Part shown: one piece after another, positions 32,791-42,600 of the stretch | How positions within the stretch are numbered: the stretch's first letter is position 1 | Layout: each line of letters starts with the position of its first letter | Origin: Blattamonas nauphoetae | Lineage: Eukaryota > Preaxostyla > Oxymonadida | DNA: 64,000 nucleotides | Assembly (NCBI GenBank): GCA_033064195.1 | Contig: JARBJD010000015.1 | Span: 310,001-374,000 of the forward strand | Direction: 5' to 3' | The notes under the pieces: model-generated | What the model was told of the DNA's origin: nothing | Seen by the model: only the letters and a program-made list of their open reading frames with translations | Database searches by the model: none | Made by a program: the position numbers and the translations under genes

Positions 32791-33828
32791 ACCCATGGTA
32801 ATGACACTATACCTGTCATACAGAAAAGCAAACGTCAAACAGCGGATTCGACACCTCATCATCATCAACATGTGGTCGCAAAAAGATCGAAGTCCGTGCA
32901 TTCCCGTCATCGAAAAGGACGGCATTCGAAGCGAGACGAATCAACTTCGAGTACTGAAAGTTCAATATCGTACTCGTCTTCACCATCATATGACTCCGGC
33001 TCGGACACACCTTCGGGAAGATCTATCGATTCAGATTGCAGCGGGACATATTCAAGGCAGCATACTAGTTCAAGAAGAAAAAGAGATCGGAATCATCTAC
33101 GGAAAAAGTGGTTAGTGACATCAAAACGGGATGACAGACATGATCACAAAAGTCTCCTGAGCTACAACAGACAGAGACAGGAAAAGTTTCGAAAGCAAAT
33201 AAGGCGAGATATTAAGAAGATTGAACCGACATTTTCCGAAAATTGGTTGCAAGCTGCCTTGCCAACACAACAACGGGATGTGGCAAATGCATCCACTTCA
33301 CATATGAAACATATCCTCGGAATTCCAACTGAAATCGCACCAAACAGCCAGCTTCTTACAGAATTCCAAAGGATTCAGGACCAGGCCCTAAGGACATCAT
33401 CACAGTCAAGCCTGTCATCGATCGCAAGAATGGCCGAAGCCTACGACATGATCTGTCGAGGTGAGCCTGACAAACATATTCTAAACCTCATTACACAATC
33501 AATAGTCGACTCAGCGGACGCGGCGACATGTTGTGAGTACGGTCGATACGTGAATCCAGCAAATTACAATCGCGTCTCCACGATCCTCGGATTGACGCAG
33601 CCGATCAACACGGCTTCGGATCTACTACTCCCGCCCAATCAAGCAAATTCATACCCTGTATCGATACCTTTATCTTCGCTCCCACCACCCCAGCAAGCGT
33701 ATTCATACCAACCAATCCCTTCAACACAAGCGTTTTTCTCCCCACGAGGGGGGACGGGCCACCCCCCGACTCAAACAAAGGGCCCCCACAACCGTCAAAC
33801 ATTCAAGCAGCCACCAAGACGCAACTAG
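32785..33828 (+). CDS. DIRS-type element first frame (putative Gag-like protein)
   Basis: A 347-residue frame with an N-terminal basic, Ser/Arg/His-rich half (nucleic-acid-binding style, residues about 1-110), a more helical middle (residues 130-250) and a Pro/Gln-rich end. There is no zinc knuckle. Its position before the reverse transcriptase suggests a Gag-like role, in keeping with other DIRS elements whose first ORF is poorly conserved. Confidence 0.6.
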   Translation: MPTHGNDTIPVIQKSKRQTADSTPHHHQHVVAKRSKSVHSRHRKGRHSKRDESTSSTESSISYSSSPSYDSGSDTPSGRSIDSDCSGTYSRQHTSSRRKRDRNHLRKKWLVTSKRDDRHDHKSLLSYNRQRQEKFRKQIRRDIKKIEPTFSENWLQAALPTQQRDVANASTSHMKHILGIPTEIAPNSQLLTEFQRIQDQALRTSSQSSLSSIARMAEAYDMICRGEPDKHILNLITQSIVDSADAATCCEYGRYVNPANYNRVSTILGLTQPINTASDLLLPPNQANSYPVSIPLSSLPPPQQAYSYQPIPSTQAFFSPRGGTGHPPTQTKGPHNRQTFKQPPRRN

Positions 33829-33874
33829 TCAGTCACTGTGCGACGCCGGGTCGGCTTCTCAATGCAATCGCGGA

Positions 33875-36811
33875 GTGGACGAAGATTGGAGGGCGAGAGC
33901 GTGTGGAGAAGGGGGCACAATGGAGGTGGAAAGACGAGGAATCGGTCAAGAGGTTACAGGAAGTGCCATGGGCTCCCCAGTTCAAGGGCAATGCAGTGGA
34001 GACCCAAGCATATCAAATCTTATTGGAGGAGGAAATAAAGACGGGTGTGGTTGTCCCGGTGCAACTGACGGATGTCGCCCTCTCCCTACACACCATCCTG
34101 GTCCCGAAACCAGGGGGGAAGTGGCGCAAGATCCTAAATGCCACTCCCCTGAACTCAGAACTGACCGTCGAACACTTCAAGATGGAGGATATCTCCACAG
34201 CAGTTCATTTCATCAACCAATCGTCTTGGTTGACCAGCATCGACATCAAGAACGCATACCAACACATCATTGTCCCTCCACATCTCCGCCGCTTCCTGTG
34301 CTTTCAATTCCAAAACCAATTCTATCAGTATGTGGGGATGCCGTTCGGGTTAGCGACGGCTCCACGAACCTTCACAAAAGTAATGCGAATTGCGGTGAAA
34401 TCATTGAGGGAGGCTCTCCAGATTCCAGTAATTGCATATCTGGACGATCTTCTTCTGATTTGTCGGGACGAGATGGAATCACAATCGAAAACAGAACTCG
34501 CAATGAGGATGTTAATGACTCTCGGGTTTCAAATGTCTCTCGACAAGTGTCAGATTGTTCCATCGCAGCAGATCGAATTTCTGGGGTGGAGAATCGATTC
34601 GACGAATCAATCACTATCAATCACTCCAAAGAGACAGTCGCGACTCCTCAACATGCTCAGAGTTGCCAAAGCACAAGCATTCAACAGATTAGTTGTTCCT
34701 GTTCGGTATCTCGCGCAGATAATTGGAAACCTGAACTATCTCAGGACAGTGATCCCGGAGGCCAGCTTGTTTCTTCTGAAGATGATCAAAACCAAGGACG
34801 AAGCAGTCGGACGGGGAGGATGGTTGTCCAATGCTATTCTGACACCAGCACTGATCGGGGAGATGACCTTTTGGTCGACCCGGATCACCACGAACACACC
34901 GAAGACGTTCGAGGTCATCACTCCTCAGGCATGTCTCACCACGGATGCGAGCCCAACAGGATGGGGCTGTGTGGTCGAGATCTCAGGCGAAGAGACATAC
35001 TTTCACGGAGAGTGGACACAGAAACAGAGAGAGGAGACTTCGAATTGGAAAGAAACAGCTGCAGTGCGGTTTGCAGTTCTCACGGCGTCTCGACTATTGA
35101 AGGACAATCGCTTATCAGCCATTCTGATCAAGAGCGACAACACGACAGCCGTATACAACTTGAAGAAGATGAGAGCAGGACCAACGTTGTGTCACATCAC
35201 ACGGAAGACCCTTCGGACAATCAAGGAAGTGGGTCTATTGGTCGCAGACATCCAACATATCCCAGGAGTGGAGAACTGCAAAGCGGATGCTCTCTCCCGA
35301 TTACACCCACAAGCAGAGTACCAGCTACAGAAAACAGCGCTTCAACTGCTCCACGATCGATGGTGCTTCGATCCGCAAATCGATCTTTTCGCCTCAAGTC
35401 GGAATACTCAATGTCAAAGATACTTCTCACTCTACGAGGACGAAGGGGCAGTAGGAACGAATGCCCTCACAGTGAATTGGACAGGGATGAACTTCCCGCT
35501 TATTCATCCTCCGATCTTAGTGATACCTCAGGTTTTGAGGAAACTGATGATCGAACCAGTGACGATGGGGGTTCTGATTACACCCAACTGGCAGAATCAG
35601 ACATGGTCACCGCTTCTGAAGGAATTGGAGGAGGAAGCCTTCGAACTCGGCGAATATTGTTCGATGACAATGATGACCGACCAGGAATCGGAAGCGAGTC
35701 TGCCCCCAGGGATGGTTCGCGCTTCTTTACTGGGCAAGAGAACCTGGCAGGACTCCTCTACTTTCGAGAGCTCTGCGATCTTGGAAGAATAGACCAGAAG
35801 GTGAGGGAGGTGGAGGAACACAGATATAAGAACCGTGGTCCGTGGATGCGAGCTTGGAAGCTGTTCAAGCTGTTTTGCGAAGACAAAGGTCATACACCTT
35901 CTGTGTTGATCAACAGGAAAACAAACATAGAAGCAATATTATGTAGTTTTGTTATCCATCTCTCTCAACAATTCCCTCCGCCTCATCAACTTGCACACGT
36001 TGCTGTTGTTAAGGTTGTGCAATCCCTTGGTCTGTTCCACCCGTGTCTACACAACAGACAATCACACCTTCAATCTTTCAGGAAGGTCTTTGAACGTGAC
36101 CACCCCAAAAGAAAGTCAAAGCGCCACTATACAGTGATATGGAATGTGGACCTGATCCTCTCATGGGTCCAGAAGAACGCAGAGCAAGCGAAGGAGGACC
36201 CATCACTCCAACAGTTGCGAGCATTCATCCTCACACTCGCCACAACGATGTGCAGAAGAGAAGAGATCGTGCATTTATGTTGGAAGGACGTGTGTTTCGT
36301 CGAGGTGTCGGAACACATCCCAGAATCCTTCGCCACTATCTCCATCCACCCAAAACAGAATCAAACAGAAGCCGATTTGCGGTTCGTGAGAGACGAGGGT
36401 GATGAGTCATTTTCTCCTTTCGTAGCACTCTCACTACACAGAAAGAACATGCTCGACGAACATCAGAAGAACCCTCAGAACGGATCGTTTGAAGAACAGA
36501 GAGTGTGGAAGAGCTTCAAAACAGGCTCTCCGTTGAAGATGACAGAAATTGCTGCGGGGCTGAAGAGTGTTCTGGCAGAGATAGGGGTCCCAGAGGAGTA
36601 CGGACCGTACAGTATCAAACATGCCGCAGTGAGTTACTTGAGACGAGTTGTGAGAGTTCCTCTCGAACTCTTGAACGGGTATGTGGGATGGTCGGCAAGA
36701 TCCACCATCGCCGATGATTATTACTCTTCACCAGTCCTCATTGGACTCACAGCTCCGCCACTGTCTGACAGTTGGTGGCAGCCCCTCCGGGGGCACGGCC
36801 AGAAGAAATAG
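33875..36811 (+). CDS. DIRS-type element tyrosine recombinase frame
   Basis: The 978-codon frame overlaps the RT frame for its first two thirds, where the composition (Ser/Arg/Gln-rich, low complexity) looks like out-of-frame translation. From about residue 640 it becomes a tyrosine recombinase. It has an N-terminal helical domain (PWMRAWKLFKLFCED), a catalytic Arg in TTMCRREEIVHLCW, a YSIKHAAVSYLRR box, a GWSARST helix and the nucleophile region DDYYSS close to the end. Only the C-terminal 340 residues are likely to be functional. Confidence 0.8.
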   Translation: MDEDWRARACGEGGTMEVERRGIGQEVTGSAMGSPVQGQCSGDPSISNLIGGGNKDGCGCPGATDGCRPLPTHHPGPETRGEVAQDPKCHSPELRTDRRTLQDGGYLHSSSFHQPIVLVDQHRHQERIPTHHCPSTSPPLPVLSIPKPILSVCGDAVRVSDGSTNLHKSNANCGEIIEGGSPDSSNCISGRSSSDLSGRDGITIENRTRNEDVNDSRVSNVSRQVSDCSIAADRISGVENRFDESITINHSKETVATPQHAQSCQSTSIQQISCSCSVSRADNWKPELSQDSDPGGQLVSSEDDQNQGRSSRTGRMVVQCYSDTSTDRGDDLLVDPDHHEHTEDVRGHHSSGMSHHGCEPNRMGLCGRDLRRRDILSRRVDTETERGDFELERNSCSAVCSSHGVSTIEGQSLISHSDQERQHDSRIQLEEDESRTNVVSHHTEDPSDNQGSGSIGRRHPTYPRSGELQSGCSLPITPTSRVPATENSASTAPRSMVLRSANRSFRLKSEYSMSKILLTLRGRRGSRNECPHSELDRDELPAYSSSDLSDTSGFEETDDRTSDDGGSDYTQLAESDMVTASEGIGGGSLRTRRILFDDNDDRPGIGSESAPRDGSRFFTGQENLAGLLYFRELCDLGRIDQKVREVEEHRYKNRGPWMRAWKLFKLFCEDKGHTPSVLINRKTNIEAILCSFVIHLSQQFPPPHQLAHVAVVKVVQSLGLFHPCLHNRQSHLQSFRKVFERDHPKRKSKRHYTVIWNVDLILSWVQKNAEQAKEDPSLQQLRAFILTLATTMCRREEIVHLCWKDVCFVEVSEHIPESFATISIHPKQNQTEADLRFVRDEGDESFSPFVALSLHRKNMLDEHQKNPQNGSFEEQRVWKSFKTGSPLKMTEIAAGLKSVLAEIGVPEEYGPYSIKHAAVSYLRRVVRVPLELLNGYVGWSARSTIADDYYSSPVLIGLTAPPLSDSWWQPLRGHGQKK
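33903..35792 (+). CDS. DIRS-type element reverse transcriptase and RNase H
   Basis: The 629-residue frame has an RT core: KPGGKWRKILNATPLN near residue 67, SIDIKNAYQHI near 118, MPFGLATAPRTFTKVM near 152, and the catalytic YLDD near residue 185. An RNase H domain follows, from TTDASPTGWGC (about residue 350) through the Glu in NWKETAAVRFAVL and KSDNTTAVYNL to CKADALSRL (about residue 465). The tail resembles the extension seen in other DIRS/Pao-like pol proteins. Overlaps the recombinase frame almost completely. Confidence 0.85.
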   Translation: MEKGAQWRWKDEESVKRLQEVPWAPQFKGNAVETQAYQILLEEEIKTGVVVPVQLTDVALSLHTILVPKPGGKWRKILNATPLNSELTVEHFKMEDISTAVHFINQSSWLTSIDIKNAYQHIIVPPHLRRFLCFQFQNQFYQYVGMPFGLATAPRTFTKVMRIAVKSLREALQIPVIAYLDDLLLICRDEMESQSKTELAMRMLMTLGFQMSLDKCQIVPSQQIEFLGWRIDSTNQSLSITPKRQSRLLNMLRVAKAQAFNRLVVPVRYLAQIIGNLNYLRTVIPEASLFLLKMIKTKDEAVGRGGWLSNAILTPALIGEMTFWSTRITTNTPKTFEVITPQACLTTDASPTGWGCVVEISGEETYFHGEWTQKQREETSNWKETAAVRFAVLTASRLLKDNRLSAILIKSDNTTAVYNLKKMRAGPTLCHITRKTLRTIKEVGLLVADIQHIPGVENCKADALSRLHPQAEYQLQKTALQLLHDRWCFDPQIDLFASSRNTQCQRYFSLYEDEGAVGTNALTVNWTGMNFPLIHPPILVIPQVLRKLMIEPVTMGVLITPNWQNQTWSPLLKELEEEAFELGEYCSMTMMTDQESEASLPPGMVRASLLGKRTWQDSSTFESSAILEE

Positions 36812-36897
36812 CTTGAAACAACTAAGCCGAAGAAGACATCTTTCTTTGTTTTCCTCATATTCTTTTATCCTGCCTTCCTGTTTCTTCTCCTTTCAAT

Positions 36898-37348
36898 ACT
36901 CAGGAGTTGGTAACCCTGGTTTGGTAGTGGTGTGAGAGCAAGGAACACCTTTCTACCAAACCAGTGCTTACCAACTTGTAGATCTGCCACACAACAGTAG
37001 GAAAGATCAGGATTGCGTTTTCGTTTGAATGCCGCGGTAGAGGCGGCTCTATCAATACATCTTCATGTAGTTCCACTTCACATTGTCCTTTCGGACTTCT
37101 CAGTTTCCTCCAGTTTTTGTTCCCCGTTGGGGATTTCTGGAGCTATGGACCCAACTCCTCTCTTTTTTTTTTGCTTATCAACCACCCTCTCGAGGGTAGA
37201 ACCGACACTGTGACCCTTGAGTCCCTTGTCGGGATACTTTTTTATTCTAGAACAGACAAATTGTTTTCTCATTGTTTGTTCAGGTGGACCGGCCACCCAT
37301 GGTTTCACTTCGCCAGACTCAGGAGTTGGTAAGCACTGGTTTGGTAGA
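36898..37348. repeat. Complementary internal and terminal repeats of the DIRS-type element
   Basis: CAGGAGTTGGTAA..CTGGTTTGGTAG occurs at about 36901 and again at 37320-37347. The inverted CTACCAAACCAGTGCTTACC lies at 36954-36973. The direct plus inverted copies around 36950 fit a DIRS internal complementary region; the copy at 37320 is the right terminal repeat. Confidence 0.6.
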
Positions 37349-38530
37349 AAGCATGTTTCGCGATTCTGTGGGCGATGTTGGATGGCCTGTAAACGAAACG
37401 ACAATCGAGAGGTCTGGCACGCCCTTCAACTTCACATTGTAATTCCCAGCGGAGAGTGACCGGCCTTTCAGTTGGAGCGTGAAATGTTCAGGGTCAGATT
37501 TCGACGAATTTGTCAGCAATTCCACAATTCGAGGAGGATTTGGTGTTCGGAGAGATGGTAATAAACTAAGAGAAGCACCGTAGAGGAACTGCAACATGAC
37601 GGTGAAGTTCGATTCGTACTGCAGAGTGTTCCATTCGTTGAACAAAATCGATTGCGAACTCGTCGTCGATGGAGTCGGAAAATCAAATATGATGAGGCGA
37701 TCGATGGGAGGTGGAGAGTCCACGTTTGGCATTTCGTATTGACTCCCGCTGTTGTCCAGCACAACCAGCAGCCTTCCCTCCACACTCTCACTCGTCGTCG
37801 CTGTCAGAGTTCCTCCAACATCATCCCCGCTCAAAGAAAGCTTGAATGAAGAGTTGATGAGATAGAGCGATGCCACCTGCGGGATGAGAGAGTTGTCAGC
37901 TTTCTTCTCATCCGCGAAATACACATTGCCGATACCTAACATGGTGACACAACCGACGATCATATTCCCATTGACCACTGTCGCCCGTGTGAGATTCGCA
38001 ATGAAGACATCCCTCCCGACATAAGCTGTGCAGTTTCTGAATTTCACACTGTCGAGATGAAAAGATGTGGTCCATTCGATGCCGATCCCGCCGCCCCCAT
38101 AACCTGAAGAACATTCATCAAACAGTGAGTCCTTCACAGAAACACCTCCATCTGTCTGCCAGAAATAAAGGCCTCCTCCGGAGTTCGACATACACATCAG
38201 AAAATGACAAAAAGAGATTTCGATGACAGATGATACTTTCGAGCGAGCGATATGGAGTCCTCCCCCACGACCCGAGGTTCCGTAACTTAAGCGACAACGA
38301 CTGAGTTGAACCTGGCTGTTGAAGAAATCGAAATAGAAGCATCCCCCGGACATCACTTCCTCTTCTGGTCCTCCAATGACACAGTCAGTCACTGTGCATG
38401 AGCCACCTGATGCGATGGACAGAGCTCCTCCCTGTATTTCGGCGAAACAACCCCAAAAGAACGACGATTGGATGACTAGTGACGCTGTATCATAATTTGT
38501 CTCGTAAAAGATTGCGCCCCCAAAAAGGGT
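37349..38530 (-). pseudogene. Beta-helix surface protein fragment cut at both ends
   Basis: The minus-strand frame is open from about 38530 to 37349, reading FAEIQGGALSIASGGSC and onward with repeated [N/C]-Gly-Gly coils (SNSGGGLYFWQTDGG, SSGYGGGGIGIEWTT). It then passes into the linker style of the 11.2 kb paralogue (VVSFTGHPTSPTESRN) and runs directly into the DIRS-type right end. At the 5' side the frame enters the CGCAGATC mini-repeats. Neither terminus of the protein is present. Confidence 0.7.
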
Positions 38531-38620
38531 TAAGTATAGGCGCAGATCCGATTTTGGCTACACGCAGATCTAAAAAAAAGGATACACGCAGATCCAAATG
38601 GATACGCGCAGATCTGAATG
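38528..38620 (+). repeat. CGCAGATC mini-repeats
   Basis: Four spaced copies of TACACGCAGATCY within about 90 bp (near 38539, 38564, 38586 and 38608), with short A-rich spacers. Related to the set at 26158-26250. Confidence 0.55.
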
Positions 38621-38933
38621 GTTTGGTGAGGATTTCGTGTCATACATTGTCTTATCATTTGATTCCACTCTGGACGATCACATTACATTGTTACGTTGAG
38701 AAGCTTTTCACAAATCTGAATTTGTTGTATCGTCATGTGAGAAGGTTGATCATCCCATCAACCAGAATCTTGGTGTCGTTTCTCTTCTTGAAGTCGTGTT
38801 AAACTCGAGCTACAGCTCCATTCGATGACTCACTTTACGTGTTTGAGCATTTCAACAACTTTACGCAAAATTGAAGTGAAATGATTAACCTTCACTGAAC
38901 ACATTGATCTTCAGCGAGACTCGTCTTTGTACC
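38621..38933. other. Short gene-free segment
   Basis: AT-rich between the mini-repeats and the MULE fragment; no coding frame or repeat recognised. Confidence 0.3.
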
Positions 38934-39674
38934 CTAGTCCTGAGTTGTATTTTGCGTTTCATCCTTGGGATCACTTGCCTCTTCGTGGTCTTTTATCCCA
39001 GCGTTCAGTCTTGCACGTTTTTCAGCCTTGATTTTCTGTGCCAGTCGAATAACTTGGATATCTCGTGGTTCTTGAGCTCTGACACTTCCTCCCTTCAGCT
39101 TGTTCTCCGCTGTCCTTTGTTGACGACTACGAGGCTCTAGTAGCGGGACTGCCGGGATTAGAGGAAGATGAACAGAGATTGGCTGAGAGGGGTTCAGGAA
39201 CCAACAGCGACCAATTTGTGTTGGATGTAGTTGTTGATTCGAATCCAGAATATGTTTAACTTGACATTCACACGGGAGTTTGTGTGTTTTTGCCAAGAGA
39301 CAGTCACATTTTCTGATTCTGCCCTTCCGGCATTGACGAACAATATCGTGGATGATTTTTAGTCCATCAATCGATACAATCCCTAGAAGAGGACGAAGAA
39401 CATGCTCATCACGAAGATACTGGGGCTGGCCATATTTTTCCCGGGTCAGACGTGTTTCAATAGAAGTGATTTGTGCTTCTGTATAGACAGAGATCCGCTC
39501 TACTGTTGAAAATAACTGTTGTGTTGATGATACAAGATAGTCCTTCAGCACTCGGTGAAGACCTTCAAGCGGCGATGTCGTTTTTTCTCCAAGGTGACAG
39601 TGTCGATTGCAGCAGACACGATTGCAGGAGATGAACTTCTGAAAAGAGGATGAATGTGATGAGAGAAAACACAC
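38934..39674 (-). pseudogene. MULE-like transposase, C-terminal part only
   Basis: The 246-codon frame contains TTSPLEGLHRVLKDYLVSS, which matches the conserved (N/S)xVExxHxxLKxYL region of Mutator-like transposases. It is followed about 110 residues later by a Cys-rich box (KTHKLPCECQV) like the SWIM-type zinc motif near their C-terminus. A Lys/Arg-rich tail follows. The DDE catalytic part that should precede it is absent upstream, where a different gene ends at 39696. A truncated remnant of the class that could mobilise nearby TIR elements. Confidence 0.6.
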
Positions 39675-39695
39675 AGGAGATCCTTGATGAGATGT

Positions 39696-42600
39696 TCAAC
39701 GATCCCAAAACCGATTTTGGGAGGAGAAGAGTCTGAGAATAGATGACAACAGTGAAGACAGACCGTGAGTCACCAAGTTACGAACAGAGAGACACGCATT
39801 GGTCTCTCGATCGCTGAAACACGGAAGGTCTGATGGAGAAGAGTGTTGTTGGAGGATGTCTCTCTGTCGACCAGACAGAGATGGAAGATGGCAGATGAGG
39901 GGAGAGTCGAAGTGAGCAGGAATGCTGAGCCAGTGAAGAGACACAACAACGTGTCCAACTTTCCGCAAAAAGTACCTTTTAAATGGTGTCGGATTCGAAT
40001 CGAACGGGGTTAGCAGTTGGAATATTGTGGCGAGAGACGAACACGCACCGAATGGAGCCACAGAAGCACCGTAGGCAGAAAAGAGATTGAGAAAGCGAAC
40101 CCAAACGTCGTGTGATGCTCGGATGAGATGGAGATGAGAGAGGAGAGAGTCGAAGTGACGAGGAGGAGGGAAGACACAGAAGAGGTCGAGAATGTCCACA
40201 CGTGCTGCATCCATGTTCTTCTCGAGGCAGAGCAGGTCGACGAGTTGCTGGAGAGCGTGCTGATCGAGATTGAATTTGGGACGTCGAAGGAGGATGGAGT
40301 GCAGTCCGACAGAAGGAGTGAAGAGGAACTGTTTCGAGGTGACGAGACTCAAGTCAGGCCAATCGCGAAGGAACGCGTCTGGATCCGATCTGAAATACCG
40401 TTCGAACATCAGATCCATCGGACAGAAGGAGATTCGGTGTTTGGAGGCGACGGAAGTGTGGCAGAGAAAGAACACTGGATTCACCCGAAATGACAAGGTG
40501 TGTGGAATCGTGTCCCAATCAGTGGTGATCAGATCGTTCAGTGCAGACGGAAAATCGCGGCCACGAAAGACAGACAAGAGCGAGCCGAGATCAGTTGCGA
40601 GTGGCCTCAGATCACGTGCGGATCGTTCATGTCTCAAGAGCACTTTGGGATTGGAGGAGAGACGTGACATCATCCGATGCATCTTCTCAAACGAAAGAAG
40701 GAAGTCCACTTTCCATTGCTGCTGCATCGAAACGAGGTCAGAGGTGATGACATTCCCGATCAGAAGGAAGGTCTGGTCGAAGAGGTGTGGATCTGTCAGA
40801 TCGGCCTGGAGAAGGCCATCGAAATCAAAACCGGATGCTTTTTTGGGTTCTCCATTTCTCCCTCCGTCTCGGAAGAACCATCGTCCCCACAATTGCACAA
40901 GTGCCACTTTCTCCCAATGGGTTCCATCGCGGAACGCTTTCTGGAGACTCAGAAATTGAGGGTCACGAGGATCGTCTGCTGTTGGGAGGTAGTCAGCGAT
41001 GGTGAAGAAGAGAAAGGTGCTCTCGGACTGAACCAGGATATTGGATGAGTGGAGACCCTCGATGAGCCGATTCTTGAAAGAGCGGAGGTGAACAATGCAT
41101 TTTGTGGATTTCGTCGCTTCGATGACAGCACGACACCGATAGAATGACTCAATGAGTTTCGCATCATCTGTTTCGTCGGCATGTATGTACCCTGTAGGTT
41201 ATCGGGAGACTGTAGGTTGTGGAGCGACTGTGTGAGAGAGAGGTACTAGTAGAGGGGGGAATGTGGAAAATATTAAACTTTATATCGAGTTACATCATTT
41301 CATGATTTCATTTGAAAATCGGTTCGGAGGAACTTGTGGAATTTCACGAACACTTTTGTGTCGGAGGATATTTAGTGATATTCAGTGTTTATCGGCTGAA
41401 GACGTCGAACAAACAAAGAGAAAAAGTGAATATATGTGAAATGAAATGATAATAACGACGATAGTGTCCATTTGTTTCGACGATCTCGGACATTGTTGTT
41501 GTGGTCTTGATCAAGGTTCACAGCAAACAAAGACTGGAACAGAAAATGGAGTTGAATTATGATGGTGAAATGCAAAAAGATGTGGAATATGAATGGAATT
41601 AGAGCTGAAAATTGTGGAATTAAGATTTTGAAGGAGAGTCGTACGATGAAGGTTGAATGAATCCCGTTGTGGTCTCTTACATGTTGCATGGAGCGGAATG
41701 AGTCGAGAACACAGTGTTGAGACACATCCTACAGAGTACCAAAACAACCTACAGCCTCCCTATCGCAACCAACAGAGTCCCTTTTCGCAACCTACGGGGT
41801 CCCTACAACCTACAGTCTCCCGATAACCTACAGGGTACATACATGCCGTTTCGTCGAACAGTGATGTGTCGAACTTCTCGTTTTTGTCCACAAATGAAGG
41901 ATGGGGAGCTGGAAAGGAAGTGTCAACTGATTCTGATGGGCGGATGTTCCACAAGAAGACAGTGTTCTGTGGACGTGCGAGATGATGATGAATCGCATCC
42001 AGAAGACGCTGAGAGTGATGTCTGGCGAAGTCGATCGTGAATGTCGACGAGTTGGATGTGGGGAGAGGAGAACAGGAGGACGAATGGTTGGAGTGAGGAG
42101 TAAGCGATTGTGACGAGTCGTCAACACTCAAATGCCATGTCGCTTCTATTTCAGTTGGGGGATGAGTGGTGAGTGTGCTCAGGTTGTCCGTCACAGACAC
42201 TGGCAAACTCTGTTCTTCGATGTGAGAGATGTGAACGATGTGTTGACATTTCATTTGGAGAGAAAGGAGTGTGGATCGAAGACAGCGAGATTGGAGGAAG
42301 GAAAGATCAGTCTGAAGAGATCGATGAACTAAAATGAAGACAGACCCCAAGTGCGTCATCGTTCTCGAGTGTCTCCATCATCGCCATCCATTCTTTCCAA
42401 TCAAAATAAACATCCCGAACAATCTCCAGCGAGTGTGTTTCAGGTACCTTCTTCACAGCAGACAGAAGCTGTTCCGAAGACTCAGAATTGTCTCTGTGCA
42501 GAAATGAGGATTGTGCGGGAATGAACAGGTTTCGACTGAGGGGATCATGGAGAACAAGTTGAGTGAACATGAAGGCGAGATTGTGGGGGACAAACGGGTT

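Larger units (their letters stand above)
32785..37348 (+). mobile_element. DIRS-type (tyrosine-recombinase) retrotransposon
   Basis: Three long overlapping frames run in one direction: a putative Gag-like frame, a reverse transcriptase/RNase H frame, and a tyrosine-recombinase frame largely overlapping the second. This is the standard arrangement of the DIRS order, which is known to rely on overlapping frames with frameshifting, read-through or splicing. The downstream region has a repeat (36898-36977) in inverted relation to the right end (37318-37348), as expected of a DIRS internal complementary region and terminal repeat. The matching left terminus was not found near 32.0-32.8 kb. The coding body looks whole and probably young. 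The right end abuts an interrupted beta-helix gene at 37349. Confidence 0.8.

Noticed and set aside
33875-35740. N-terminal 620 residues of the recombinase frame as a separate domain
   Set aside because: The composition is low-complexity and the stretch coincides with the well-conserved RT/RNase H frame, so it is most simply out-of-frame translation.
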